A stretch of DNA of 6,366 nt from the NCBI GenBank assembly GCA_030600745.1, contig JAUVLL010000199.1:1-6366 (forward strand), given 5' to 3'. Below are positions 1-5,804 of the stretch, piece after piece. The position numbers were made by a program, and so were the translations under genes. Numbering within the stretch: position 1 is the stretch's first letter; the number at the start of each line of letters is the position of its first letter. The DNA comes from Spirochaetaceae bacterium (GTDB lineage: Bacteria > Spirochaetota > Spirochaetia > B11-G9). Below the pieces are notes generated by a model that had not been told where the DNA came from, did not search any database, and saw only the letters and a list, made by a program, of their open reading frames with translations.

Positions 1-83
1 TCACTTTTTCTACTTAAAAAATACTTCTTATCTAATATAAGGCCAATACCTGGCGAAAAAAGCTTAGGATGCATATGCGAGCA

Positions 84-97
84 GTAAACTTGTTTAC
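84..97. repeat. 14-bp operator-like palindrome upstream of the lipoprotein promoter
   Basis: The arms GTAAAC (84-89) and GTTTAC (92-97) are perfect inverted complements separated by TT. A second short perfect palindrome, GCATATGC, lies at 71-78. Both are 55-80 bases upstream of the predicted -35 element, where an activator or distal repressor could bind. No run of T follows, so it is not a terminator. Function is inferred from symmetry and position only, and a 6-bp arm in AT-rich DNA can occur by chance. Confidence 0.3.
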
Positions 98-115
98 GAC
101 CAGCACAAAAACAAG

Positions 116-171
116 CTGAATTTATAGACATCGCAAAAGCCGTATATGAGTCTTGTCTATTTTTAATTCAG
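116..171. repeat. Long interrupted inverted repeat overlapping the promoter
   Basis: CTGAATT (116-122) pairs with AATTCAG (165-171), and ATAGACA (124-130) pairs with TGTCTAT (154-160). The two blocks give 14 exact base pairs separated by a 1-by-4 internal loop and a 23-base central loop (131-153). The right arms lie on the predicted -35 hexamer and the -35/-10 spacer. It could be a two-site operator with half-sites on the same side, or a structure that forms only in a transcript starting further upstream. There is no T-tract, so an intrinsic terminator is unlikely. The pairing is seen directly; the regulatory role is inferred. Confidence 0.4.
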
Positions 172-181
172 ACAGTATATT
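153..181 (+). promoter_or_regulatory. Sigma-70-type promoter of the lipoprotein/TraB operon
   Basis: The -35 element TTGTCT (153-158, four of six consensus matches) and the -10 element TATATT (176-181, five of six) are separated by exactly 17 bases. Transcription would start near 188, leaving a leader of roughly 17 bases that contains little more than the ribosome binding site. The -10 box sits inside a near-palindrome at 171-184 (GACA and TGTC arms), and the -35 box sits in the right arm of the 116-171 inverted repeat, so a bound dimeric regulator would occlude RNA polymerase. Confidence 0.55.
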
Positions 182-193
182 GTCTTCTACGAA

Positions 194-198
194 AGGAG
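194..198 (+). promoter_or_regulatory. Ribosome binding site fixing the GTG start at 205
   Basis: AGGAG, within the purine run GAAAGGAG, lies 6 bases before GTG at 205. No ATG in this frame lies nearby, and translation from this GTG begins directly with a lipoprotein signal peptide, so the site and the protein agree on the start. Confidence 0.8.
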
Positions 199-204
199 CA
201 GATA

Positions 205-1581
205 GTGAGGATATTCGCATCATTTCTCGCAGCGGCAGTACTGCTTGCTGGTTGTGCTACAACAACTACTATAACAGATAAACAGGATTTAGCAGAAAAA
301 GAACTGGAAGCAGAGCTGACTCCCTATGAGAGTATAGGGTTTTATATGAGTATCGGAGATCCTCTAAAGGCTTTGGAATCCTTTAATACAGCCTATTCTG
401 AAAATCCTGACAGCATAGAAACAAAGATTCTGCGTTCCTCGCTTTTATTAACAGCAGGGCAGTTAGATGAAGCAAGGTCCACTTTAAATGAAGTACTGTC
501 TGAAGATGCAGGTAATATCAAGGCCCTGTTTAACATGTCATTTCTTGAAGGTATGGCAGGAAACACGGCTGCTCAGGAAGAGCAGCTTAATTTAATTCTC
601 GAAGCAGATTCTGAAAATGCTGAAGCTCTCTCGTATCTTGGTGAAATATTTCTTACAGAGAAAAAGTATGATAAGGCGGAAGAGGTTTTTCAGAGGAGTA
701 TAAAATCTGATGAGGATAATGTTGTTGCCAGAGTTGGTTACGGTAATCTGCTGCTCAGAGATAAATCGTATAAAGAATCTATTAAACAATTTGATCATGT
801 AGTGGAAACAAATCCTGATTATTCATTTGCCTATTCTGACAGGAGCAAGGCTCGGGCTGGTCTAAGCGATGCCGGAGGGGCTATAGCTGATCTGACGAAA
901 GCAATTGAACTTAATGGTGACTACTACTGGAACTATGTTGACAGAGGGAAACTGCTTCTTTTTGTTAATGACACTGACGGTGCTTTAAATGATTTTAACA
1001 GAGCAATTGAGATTGATCCCGATTTCTTTTATGCCTACGTGTACAGGGCCGGGATAAATAAGGACGAAAATATGGATGCAGCTCTCTCTGATTACAACAG
1101 AGTTATCGAACTTCGTCCCGATTATTACTATGCCTATGAACCTCTTGCAATTATAGAATATATGAAAGGGAATTATGCCCGGGCGTCAGAGCTGTTTGAA
1201 AAAACAAGTAAAAGCTTTCCCGAGGATCCTTCATATATTCTTTTGGCAGGTATTTCCAAATATGCAGATGGAGATAAGGAAGGTGGAATTGATATTATTA
1301 AAGCATCAATGAATAAAATGCCTGGTGAAAACTATTTCTACGATATTGCCCGAATGTTTTCAGAACCCGGATATGATTCCTGTCTGGTAAGTAAATTAAC
1401 AGGAGAAACCGAAAAACCGTTAAAAGTCAGGGTTTTATTTTATGTTGCTACGTACTATAAACTTCAGGGTAATACAAGGCTTGCCAATACATACTTTCTG
1501 GAAGTTGCAGATGCAAAAATATATGGAATGTTTGAAACTGATCTGGCAGAGTATGAACTTAAAAACACAACGATTGATTAG
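205..1581 (+). CDS. TPR-repeat lipoprotein
   Basis: A 458-residue exported lipoprotein built almost entirely of tetratricopeptide repeats. Residues 1-17 form a lipoprotein signal peptide: Arg2, a hydrophobic core, then the lipobox LAGC with the lipidated Cys17. A Thr-rich linker follows, then helical repeats from about residue 40 to 380. The clearest are 34-residue units ending in AI-E-x-x-P/G-D followed by aromatic residues (205-210, 239-244, 273-278, 306-311). The unit starting near 281 is about one residue short. After about 385 the repeat signature fades, but helical Tyr-rich sequence continues. TPR proteins are protein-protein scaffolds, so no enzymatic role is expected; partner and membrane leaflet are unknown. 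The GTG start is set by the AGGAG at 194-198. This is the first gene of an operon with the TraB-like gene 18 bases downstream. It is complete, but the specific family is not recognised beyond TPR lipoprotein. Confidence 0.88.
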   Translation: MRIFASFLAAAVLLAGCATTTTITDKQDLAEKELEAELTPYESIGFYMSIGDPLKALESFNTAYSENPDSIETKILRSSLLLTAGQLDEARSTLNEVLSEDAGNIKALFNMSFLEGMAGNTAAQEEQLNLILEADSENAEALSYLGEIFLTEKKYDKAEEVFQRSIKSDEDNVVARVGYGNLLLRDKSYKESIKQFDHVVETNPDYSFAYSDRSKARAGLSDAGGAIADLTKAIELNGDYYWNYVDRGKLLLFVNDTDGALNDFNRAIEIDPDFFYAYVYRAGINKDENMDAALSDYNRVIELRPDYYYAYEPLAIIEYMKGNYARASELFEKTSKSFPEDPSYILLAGISKYADGDKEGGIDIIKASMNKMPGENYFYDIARMFSEPGYDSCLVSKLTGETEKPLKVRVLFYVATYYKLQGNTRLANTYFLEVADAKIYGMFETDLAEYELKNTTID

Positions 1582-1587
1582 ATAGAG

Positions 1588-1592
1588 AGGAG
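1588..1592 (+). promoter_or_regulatory. Ribosome binding site fixing the TTG start at 1600
   Basis: AGGAG within GAGAGGAGA lies 7 bases before TTG at 1600, in the 18-base gap after the upstream stop codon. The next in-frame ATGs lie well inside the conserved TraB domain, so the rare TTG start is the only good choice. Confidence 0.8.
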
Positions 1593-1599
1593 AAAAATC

Positions 1600-2781
1600 T
1601 TGAAAGAAAGTGACACTATAACTTCAGTAGTGCTTGGAAAAAGGGAAATTATTCTTGTAGGAACAGCGCATATATCCAAAGACAGCATCGATGAAGTGAG
1701 AAAAATAATTGAAGAAGAAAAACCGGACCATGTATGTGTTGAAATAGATGCTTCCAGATACAAGACCATGACTGAGGGTCAAAACTGGGAAAATATGAAG
1801 ATAGATAAGGTTTTGAAGGAAAGAAAAGGGTTCCTTCTTCTTGCCAATCTGGTACTTACCTCATTTCAAAGGAAAATGGGTAAAAATCTGGGTGTAACTC
1901 CCGGTGAAGATATGAAAGCGGCTATTGAAGTATCAAAAGAAGCCGGGATACCTTTTTCATTCAGTGACCGTGAAATACAGATTACCCTTCGCCGGGCATG
2001 GTCAAAATCATCGTTCTGGAATAAGAATAAAATGCTTGCGGCTATGATATCCTCAATCTTTTCAAAAGAGGAGCTGTCTGAAGAGGAGATTGAAAAACTA
2101 AAAGAAAAAAGTGCCCTGGAAGATATGATGGAAGAGCTGGCAAATTATCTTCCTTCTGTAAAAGCAGTTCTTATCGATGAAAGAGATCAATATCTGGCAA
2201 CAAATATATTTACAGCTCCCGGGAAAAAGATAGTAGCTGTAATAGGGGCCGGTCATGCAAATGGAATAGTTAAATGGCTGAATGATTTAAATGAAAATAA
2301 AGTCTCAAAAGATCTTACCGGAATTAATCTGGCTCCTGAACCCTCTAAAATAAAGAAGATTATTCCATGGCTTATCCCGGCAGTAATTGTTTCTCTTATG
2401 GGTTTTGGATTTTATAAGTCCGGCTGGAACAAGGGTGTGGAGATGTTTTTCTACTGGTTTATGGTAAACGGTATTCTTTCCGGATTAGGAGCATTAATTG
2501 CCCTTGCCCATCCACTGACAATTCTTCTTTCTTTTCTTGCGGCACCTTTTACATCACTCAATCCTACAATAGGAGTGGGTATTGTTGCAGGATTATTTGA
2601 GGGTTTTATACGAAGACCCCGGGTGTCGGATTTTGAAAACCTTCCCTCGGATATACTTAGTATACGTGGTTTTTTTAAAAATAGATTTACCCATGCTCTG
2701 GTGGTTTTTTTCTTTTCCAGTGTCGGCAGTTCAATCGGGACATTCATTGCTTTCCCGTTTTTGTTGAATCTAATCAGGTGA
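1600..2781 (+). CDS. TraB/PrgY-family membrane protein
   Basis: A 393-residue member of the TraB/PrgY family, related to the Tiki/EreA-like putative metallohydrolase fold. PrgY of Enterococcus limits pheromone activity; the chromosomal homologues have no settled function. The soluble N-terminal domain (about 10-245) shows the first GxxH motif (G21-T-A-H24) after a beta strand, acidic E48 in VEID, the D123-R124 and L130-R131-R132 segment, and the second GxxH motif (G216-A-G-H219). These are the residues proposed to form the active site. The C-terminal half is membrane-embedded, with hydrophobic stretches near 254-272, 283-303, 304-337 (containing HP at 304-305 and LNP at 320-322, perhaps two short helices) and 363-389, plus the conserved RRP at 338-340 and D344. 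There is no signal peptide, so the N-terminal domain is probably cytoplasmic. The TTG start is supported by AGGAG at 1588-1592. It is probably co-transcribed with the TPR lipoprotein. Its last 12 bases overlap the end of radA. Confidence 0.9.
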   Translation: MKESDTITSVVLGKREIILVGTAHISKDSIDEVRKIIEEEKPDHVCVEIDASRYKTMTEGQNWENMKIDKVLKERKGFLLLANLVLTSFQRKMGKNLGVTPGEDMKAAIEVSKEAGIPFSFSDREIQITLRRAWSKSSFWNKNKMLAAMISSIFSKEELSEEEIEKLKEKSALEDMMEELANYLPSVKAVLIDERDQYLATNIFTAPGKKIVAVIGAGHANGIVKWLNDLNENKVSKDLTGINLAPEPSKIKKIIPWLIPAVIVSLMGFGFYKSGWNKGVEMFFYWFMVNGILSGLGALIALAHPLTILLSFLAAPFTSLNPTIGVGIVAGLFEGFIRRPRVSDFENLPSDILSIRGFFKNRFTHALVVFFFSSVGSSIGTFIAFPFLLNLIR

Positions 2782-4176
2782 TTTGCCAAAGATTGTTTTG
2801 ATGCTTTCGGCTATATTCGCGGCTCCCTTATATATTCTGTGTAGAGACGTTGCATGCAAGGTCTCTACGGGGATCGGGCCGATGAATTTTTTAAAACCCA
2901 TTTCTGCGGCGGTTTTTATTCGTCTTTCCATGTGGGGTGTGGGGCGGATTTCTCCGGCAAGGCTGATTTCTCCTGCCACAGCTGTTTCTTTAGGGAAAGG
3001 GATTCCTGTTCTCGCTGAATAAAGAGCGCAGGCAAGGGCAAGTTCTATTCCTACTTCATTGAGACGCATTCCGCCGGCTACATTCACATAGATGTCCTGA
3101 TCGGTAAAACGCAGTTCCAGGTTTTTTTCAAGAACTGCTGCAATTCGGGATACCCTGTTATTATCTATCCGGTCGGAATATATCCGTGAAAAACCGCTCT
3201 TTGCCGGTACTGTCAGTGCCTGAATTTCCACCATTAAAGCCCTTGTCCCCTCGAAAACAGGAACTGCGGCAATCCCCGGAGGCATACCGTCATCCCGCTG
3301 AATAAGAAAAAGGGTAGATGGCTCTTTTACTTCTTTTAATCCTGAGGCTTCCATAGTAAAGAGACCAAGTTCATCAACTGATCCAAATCTGTTCTTTGCT
3401 GCTCTTACAAAGCGTATTCCGGAGTTTGAGTGGTCAAAGTAGAGTACTGTATCTACCATATGCTCTACAATTTTTGGTCCTGCAATAATCCCCTCCTTGG
3501 TAACATGAGCAATAAAAAAGAGAGCGGCGTTATTGTTTTTACTCCAGGTGATAAGTGCATGGCCGCAGTATTTTACCTGGTTAACTGTTCCCGGGACCTT
3601 TCCGGCTTCTTCTGCAACAACTGTTTGTATGGAATCCAGTATTATCAGTTCCGGTCTGGAATTTTCAAGGGCTTTGAGTATTCTTCCTAAATCCGATTCA
3701 ATAAGAATTTCTATTTTTTCAGATTTTACCCCAAGTCGGTCGGCTCTCATTTTAAGCTGACCGGCGGATTCTTCACCGGATATGTATAGTATTTTTCCGG
3801 AATTCCCGGGATTCGTATCTAACTTGACTGAGCCTGCAATCTGCATCATCAGAGTGGACTTGCCGATTCCGGGTTCTCCGCCGAGAAGAATTGCAGAGCC
3901 TCTCATTATACCGCCCCCCAGAACTCTGTCGACTTCCGCAAACCCTGAGCTAAAACGGGGGACTTCGGAAGTGTCCACGTCGTGGAGCATTACTGAGCCT
4001 TTGGAGGAGAGCCCCGGAGATTGATTAACTACAGAACTTAGTCCGGTGACACCGCTTTCGGTTATCGTTATCTGCTCCATAGTGTTCCATTTTCCGCAGG
4101 AGGGGCATCTTCCCAGCCACTTGGGATCCTGATGACCACATTCGATACATTCAAAAACTGTTTTAATTTTTGCCAT
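2770..4176 (-). CDS. radA: DNA repair protein RadA
   Basis: A complete 468-residue RadA (Sms), a RecA-like ATPase that promotes branch migration and processing of recombination intermediates in the cytoplasm. The N-terminal zinc finger has C10, C13, C24 and C27. The Walker A motif is G100-E-P-G-I-G-K-S-T108, and the Walker B strand LIILD ends at D181. The RadA-specific KNRFG motif is at 261-265. The C-terminal Lon-protease-like domain (about 290-468) includes VAGGMRL near 367. The length matches the family (E. coli about 460). I chose the ATG at 4176 rather than the upstream in-frame ATG at 4221: MAKIKTVFEC is the normal RadA N-terminus and AGAGG lies 5 bases before it, whereas the upstream ATG has no ribosome binding site and adds 15 unrelated residues. 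The gene is convergent with the TraB-like gene (12-base overlap of ends) and divergent from ahcY. Confidence 0.97.
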   Translation of the reverse strand: MAKIKTVFECIECGHQDPKWLGRCPSCGKWNTMEQITITESGVTGLSSVVNQSPGLSSKGSVMLHDVDTSEVPRFSSGFAEVDRVLGGGIMRGSAILLGGEPGIGKSTLMMQIAGSVKLDTNPGNSGKILYISGEESAGQLKMRADRLGVKSEKIEILIESDLGRILKALENSRPELIILDSIQTVVAEEAGKVPGTVNQVKYCGHALITWSKNNNAALFFIAHVTKEGIIAGPKIVEHMVDTVLYFDHSNSGIRFVRAAKNRFGSVDELGLFTMEASGLKEVKEPSTLFLIQRDDGMPPGIAAVPVFEGTRALMVEIQALTVPAKSGFSRIYSDRIDNNRVSRIAAVLEKNLELRFTDQDIYVNVAGGMRLNEVGIELALACALYSARTGIPFPKETAVAGEISLAGEIRPTPHMERRIKTAAEMGFKKFIGPIPVETLHATSLHRIYKGAANIAESIKTIFGKSPD

Positions 4177-4181
4177 GATAA

Positions 4182-4186
4182 CCTCT
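4182..4186 (-). promoter_or_regulatory. Ribosome binding site fixing the radA start at 4176
   Basis: On the minus strand AGAGG (plus-strand CCTCT) ends 5 bases before the ATG whose first base is 4176. The alternative ATG at 4221 is preceded by CACTAATTTCC, which has no Shine-Dalgarno-like run, so this site decides between the two starts. Confidence 0.65.
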
Positions 4187-4257
4187 GGTAGAAATACTGT
4201 AATCCATATCTTTTTATACATGGAAATTAGTGTTTATGCGAGGGGAAGGGAATAGTT

Positions 4258-4282
4258 AAAAAAATTAGTATGGTATTTTTTT
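4258..4282. repeat. A-tract/T-tract dyad between radA and ahcY
   Basis: AAAAAAAT (4258-4265) and ATTTTTTT (4275-4282) are perfect inverted complements around a 9-base loop, near the middle of the 141-base divergent spacer. As RNA it would be a weak, all-A/U stem, so it is a poor terminator. Phased A/T tracts here more plausibly bend the DNA or act as an UP-like element for one or both divergent promoters. The rest of the spacer holds a purine run (4240-4252) and no recognisable riboswitch. Confidence 0.35.
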
Positions 4283-4299
4283 CTTTGTAAGTATATATT
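4271..4299 (+). promoter_or_regulatory. Possible ahcY promoter
   Basis: TATATT at 4294-4299 is a good -10 candidate for ahcY, though the TATATATT run allows a register shift of two bases. The hexamer 17 bases upstream (TGGTAT, 4271-4276) is a poor -35 match, so the promoter would rely on the upstream A/T tracts or an activator. If correct, transcription begins near 4306, within a few bases of the GGAGGG ribosome binding site (4308-4313). That leaves no room for a structured leader. The real start could lie upstream. Confidence 0.3.
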
Positions 4300-4317
4300 T
4301 ATGTTTCGGAGGGAAAC

Positions 4318-5745
4318 ATGGATTTTAATGTAAAAGACCTTAACCTTAACGAATGGGGAAGAAAAGAGATAGTTATAGCAGAGAAAGAGATGCCGGGATT
4401 AATGTCAATACGTGCAAAGTATGGAAGGGATAAACCTCTTAAAGGGGCACGGATTACGGGTTCTCTCCATATGACAATTCAAACTGCGGTACTCATAGAA
4501 ACGCTGATAGAGTTGGGGGCGGATGTCCGGTGGGCAAGCTGTAATATTTTTTCCACCCAGGATCACGCTGCAGCCGCAATAGCAGTTGGACGTATCGGAA
4601 CTGTAGATAACCCTGCAGGAATTCCTGTGTTTGCCTGGAAGGGGGAAACTCTGGAAGAGTACTGGGACTGCACATACAAAGCACTGTCATTTCCAGGCGG
4701 AAAGGGACCAAATCTTATTGTTGATGATGGCGGAGATGCCACACTTATGCTGCATAGGGGCTATCAGCTGGAAAAAGGCAGTAAATGGGCCTTTGATCCT
4801 GCAGGATCTGAGGAAGAGGGTGTAATTAAGGCCCTTCTGCAGAAGATTAACAAGGAGGATGCCGGGCGATGGCAGGCTCTTACTGGTGAGTGGAAGGGTG
4901 CTTCTGAAGAGACAACTACCGGAGTACATAGATTATACCATATGAAAGAAGCGGGAACACTCCTTGTTCCGGTAATAAATGTTAACGACAGTGTAACAAA
5001 ATCCAAGTTTGACAATCTGTACGGCTGCAGGGAATCCCTGGCGGATGGTATAAAAAGAGCCACAGACGTTATGATAGCCGGTAAGGTAGTAGTAGTATGC
5101 GGTTATGGCGATGTTGGTAAAGGCAGTGCTCATTCAATGAGGGGGCTTGGGGCCAGGGTAATTATAACAGAAATTGATCCAATCTGTGCGCTTCAGGCAG
5201 CTATGGAAGGTTTTGAAGTTACAACTGTGGAAGATACCCTGAACAGAGGGGATATTTATGTTACAACAACAGGAGATATGGATGTAATAACGGCCGAACA
5301 CATGTCAAAGATGAAAGATCAGGCTATAGTTTGTAATATCGGCCATTTTGACAACGAGATACAGGTGGCAAAACTAAAAGCCTGGAAGGGTATTAAGCAT
5401 ATAAATATCAAGCCTCAGGTAGATAAGTATCTCTATGAAGACGGGCATGCAATTTTTCTGCTGGCAGAGGGGCGGCTGGTTAATTTAGGATGTGCAACAG
5501 GTCATCCATCCTTTGTAATGTCTGCTTCTTTTACAAATCAGGCACTTGCACAAATCGATCTCTGGGAAAAGAGAGATAAATACGAAATAGGTGTATACAG
5601 ATTACCAAAGTATCTGGATGAAGAAGTGGCCCGGTTTCATCTTGAAAAGATTGGTGTAAAGCTGACAAAACTCAGTAAAGAACAGGCGGATTATCTGGGA
5701 ATAAGTGTTGATGGACCGTATAAGGCAGAGCATTACAGATATTAA
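4318..5745 (+). CDS. ahcY: S-adenosylhomocysteinase (S-adenosylhomocysteine hydrolase)
   Basis: A 475-residue NAD-dependent cytoplasmic enzyme that reversibly cleaves S-adenosylhomocysteine to homocysteine and adenosine, relieving product inhibition of methyltransferases. By comparison with the human enzyme, the catalytic residues are H51, D137 (in DDGGD), E198 (in EETTTGVH), K228 and D232 (VTKSKFDN), C237 and H343 (NIGHFD). The NAD-binding Rossmann motif is G262-Y-G-D-V-G-K-G-S-A271, with E285 for the ribose. The C-terminus ends in HYRY, with K469 and Y473 that reach into the partner subunit's cofactor site. It is about 43 residues longer than the human protein, mostly because of an insertion between about 145 and 195, typical of the long bacterial/plant form. 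The ATG at 4318 is preceded by GGAGGG (4308-4313). No key residue is missing. The convergent downstream kinase may consume the adenosine. Confidence 0.98.
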   Translation: MDFNVKDLNLNEWGRKEIVIAEKEMPGLMSIRAKYGRDKPLKGARITGSLHMTIQTAVLIETLIELGADVRWASCNIFSTQDHAAAAIAVGRIGTVDNPAGIPVFAWKGETLEEYWDCTYKALSFPGGKGPNLIVDDGGDATLMLHRGYQLEKGSKWAFDPAGSEEEGVIKALLQKINKEDAGRWQALTGEWKGASEETTTGVHRLYHMKEAGTLLVPVINVNDSVTKSKFDNLYGCRESLADGIKRATDVMIAGKVVVVCGYGDVGKGSAHSMRGLGARVIITEIDPICALQAAMEGFEVTTVEDTLNRGDIYVTTTGDMDVITAEHMSKMKDQAIVCNIGHFDNEIQVAKLKAWKGIKHINIKPQVDKYLYEDGHAIFLLAEGRLVNLGCATGHPSFVMSASFTNQALAQIDLWEKRDKYEIGVYRLPKYLDEEVARFHLEKIGVKLTKLSKEQADYLGISVDGPYKAEHYRY

Positions 5746-5747
5746 AA

Positions 5748-5774
5748 GGGGAATTAATCAGAGATAATTATCCC
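5748..5774. repeat. Hairpin just after the ahcY stop
   Basis: GGG (5748-5750) pairs with CCC (5772-5774), and AATTA (5752-5756) with TAATT (5765-5769), across a 1-by-2 internal loop and an 8-base apical loop. It starts 3 bases after the ahcY TAA. No T-tract follows on either strand, so it is not a canonical intrinsic terminator. It might protect the 3' end of the ahcY message or work with a protein factor. Confidence 0.35.
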
Positions 5775-5782
5775 GGGGAAAT

Positions 5783-5804
5783 GGATGCCCACAGGGGGGT
5801 ATCC
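5783..5804. repeat. Hairpin abutting the kinase stop codon
   Basis: GGATGCCC (5783-5790) pairs with GGGTATCC (5797-5804) over a 6-base loop. In a plus-strand transcript one pair is a G-U wobble; in a minus-strand transcript the same position is an A-C mismatch. It is therefore stronger in RNA coming from ahcY, although it directly touches the stop of the minus-strand kinase. Only a poor T run (ATTT) follows on the minus strand and none on the plus strand. A terminator role for either gene is possible but unproven. Confidence 0.35.

Noticed and set aside
1..87. Open plus-strand frame from the left edge to TAA at 85-87 (28 codons), possibly the tail of an upstream gene.
   Set aside because: Too short to judge, and the translation shows no recognisable motif. 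AT-rich DNA gives such runs by chance. It cannot be supported without sequence to the left.
2783..4024. Several plus-strand open frames opposite radA, and minus-strand ones opposite ahcY and the TPR gene.
   Set aside because: They lie entirely within clearly conserved genes on the other strand and show no family motifs or convincing ribosome binding sites, so they are shadows.
4177..4221. Upstream in-frame ATG for radA at 4221, adding 15 residues.
   Set aside because: It lacks a ribosome binding site, and the added residues are unlike RadA. The canonical MAKIKTVFEC start at 4176 has AGAGG at the right distance.
4177..4317. S-adenosylhomocysteine or S-adenosylmethionine riboswitch before ahcY.
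   Set aside because: The spacer is AT-rich and lacks the GC-rich conserved helices of these riboswitches. The likely transcript leader is only a few bases long.
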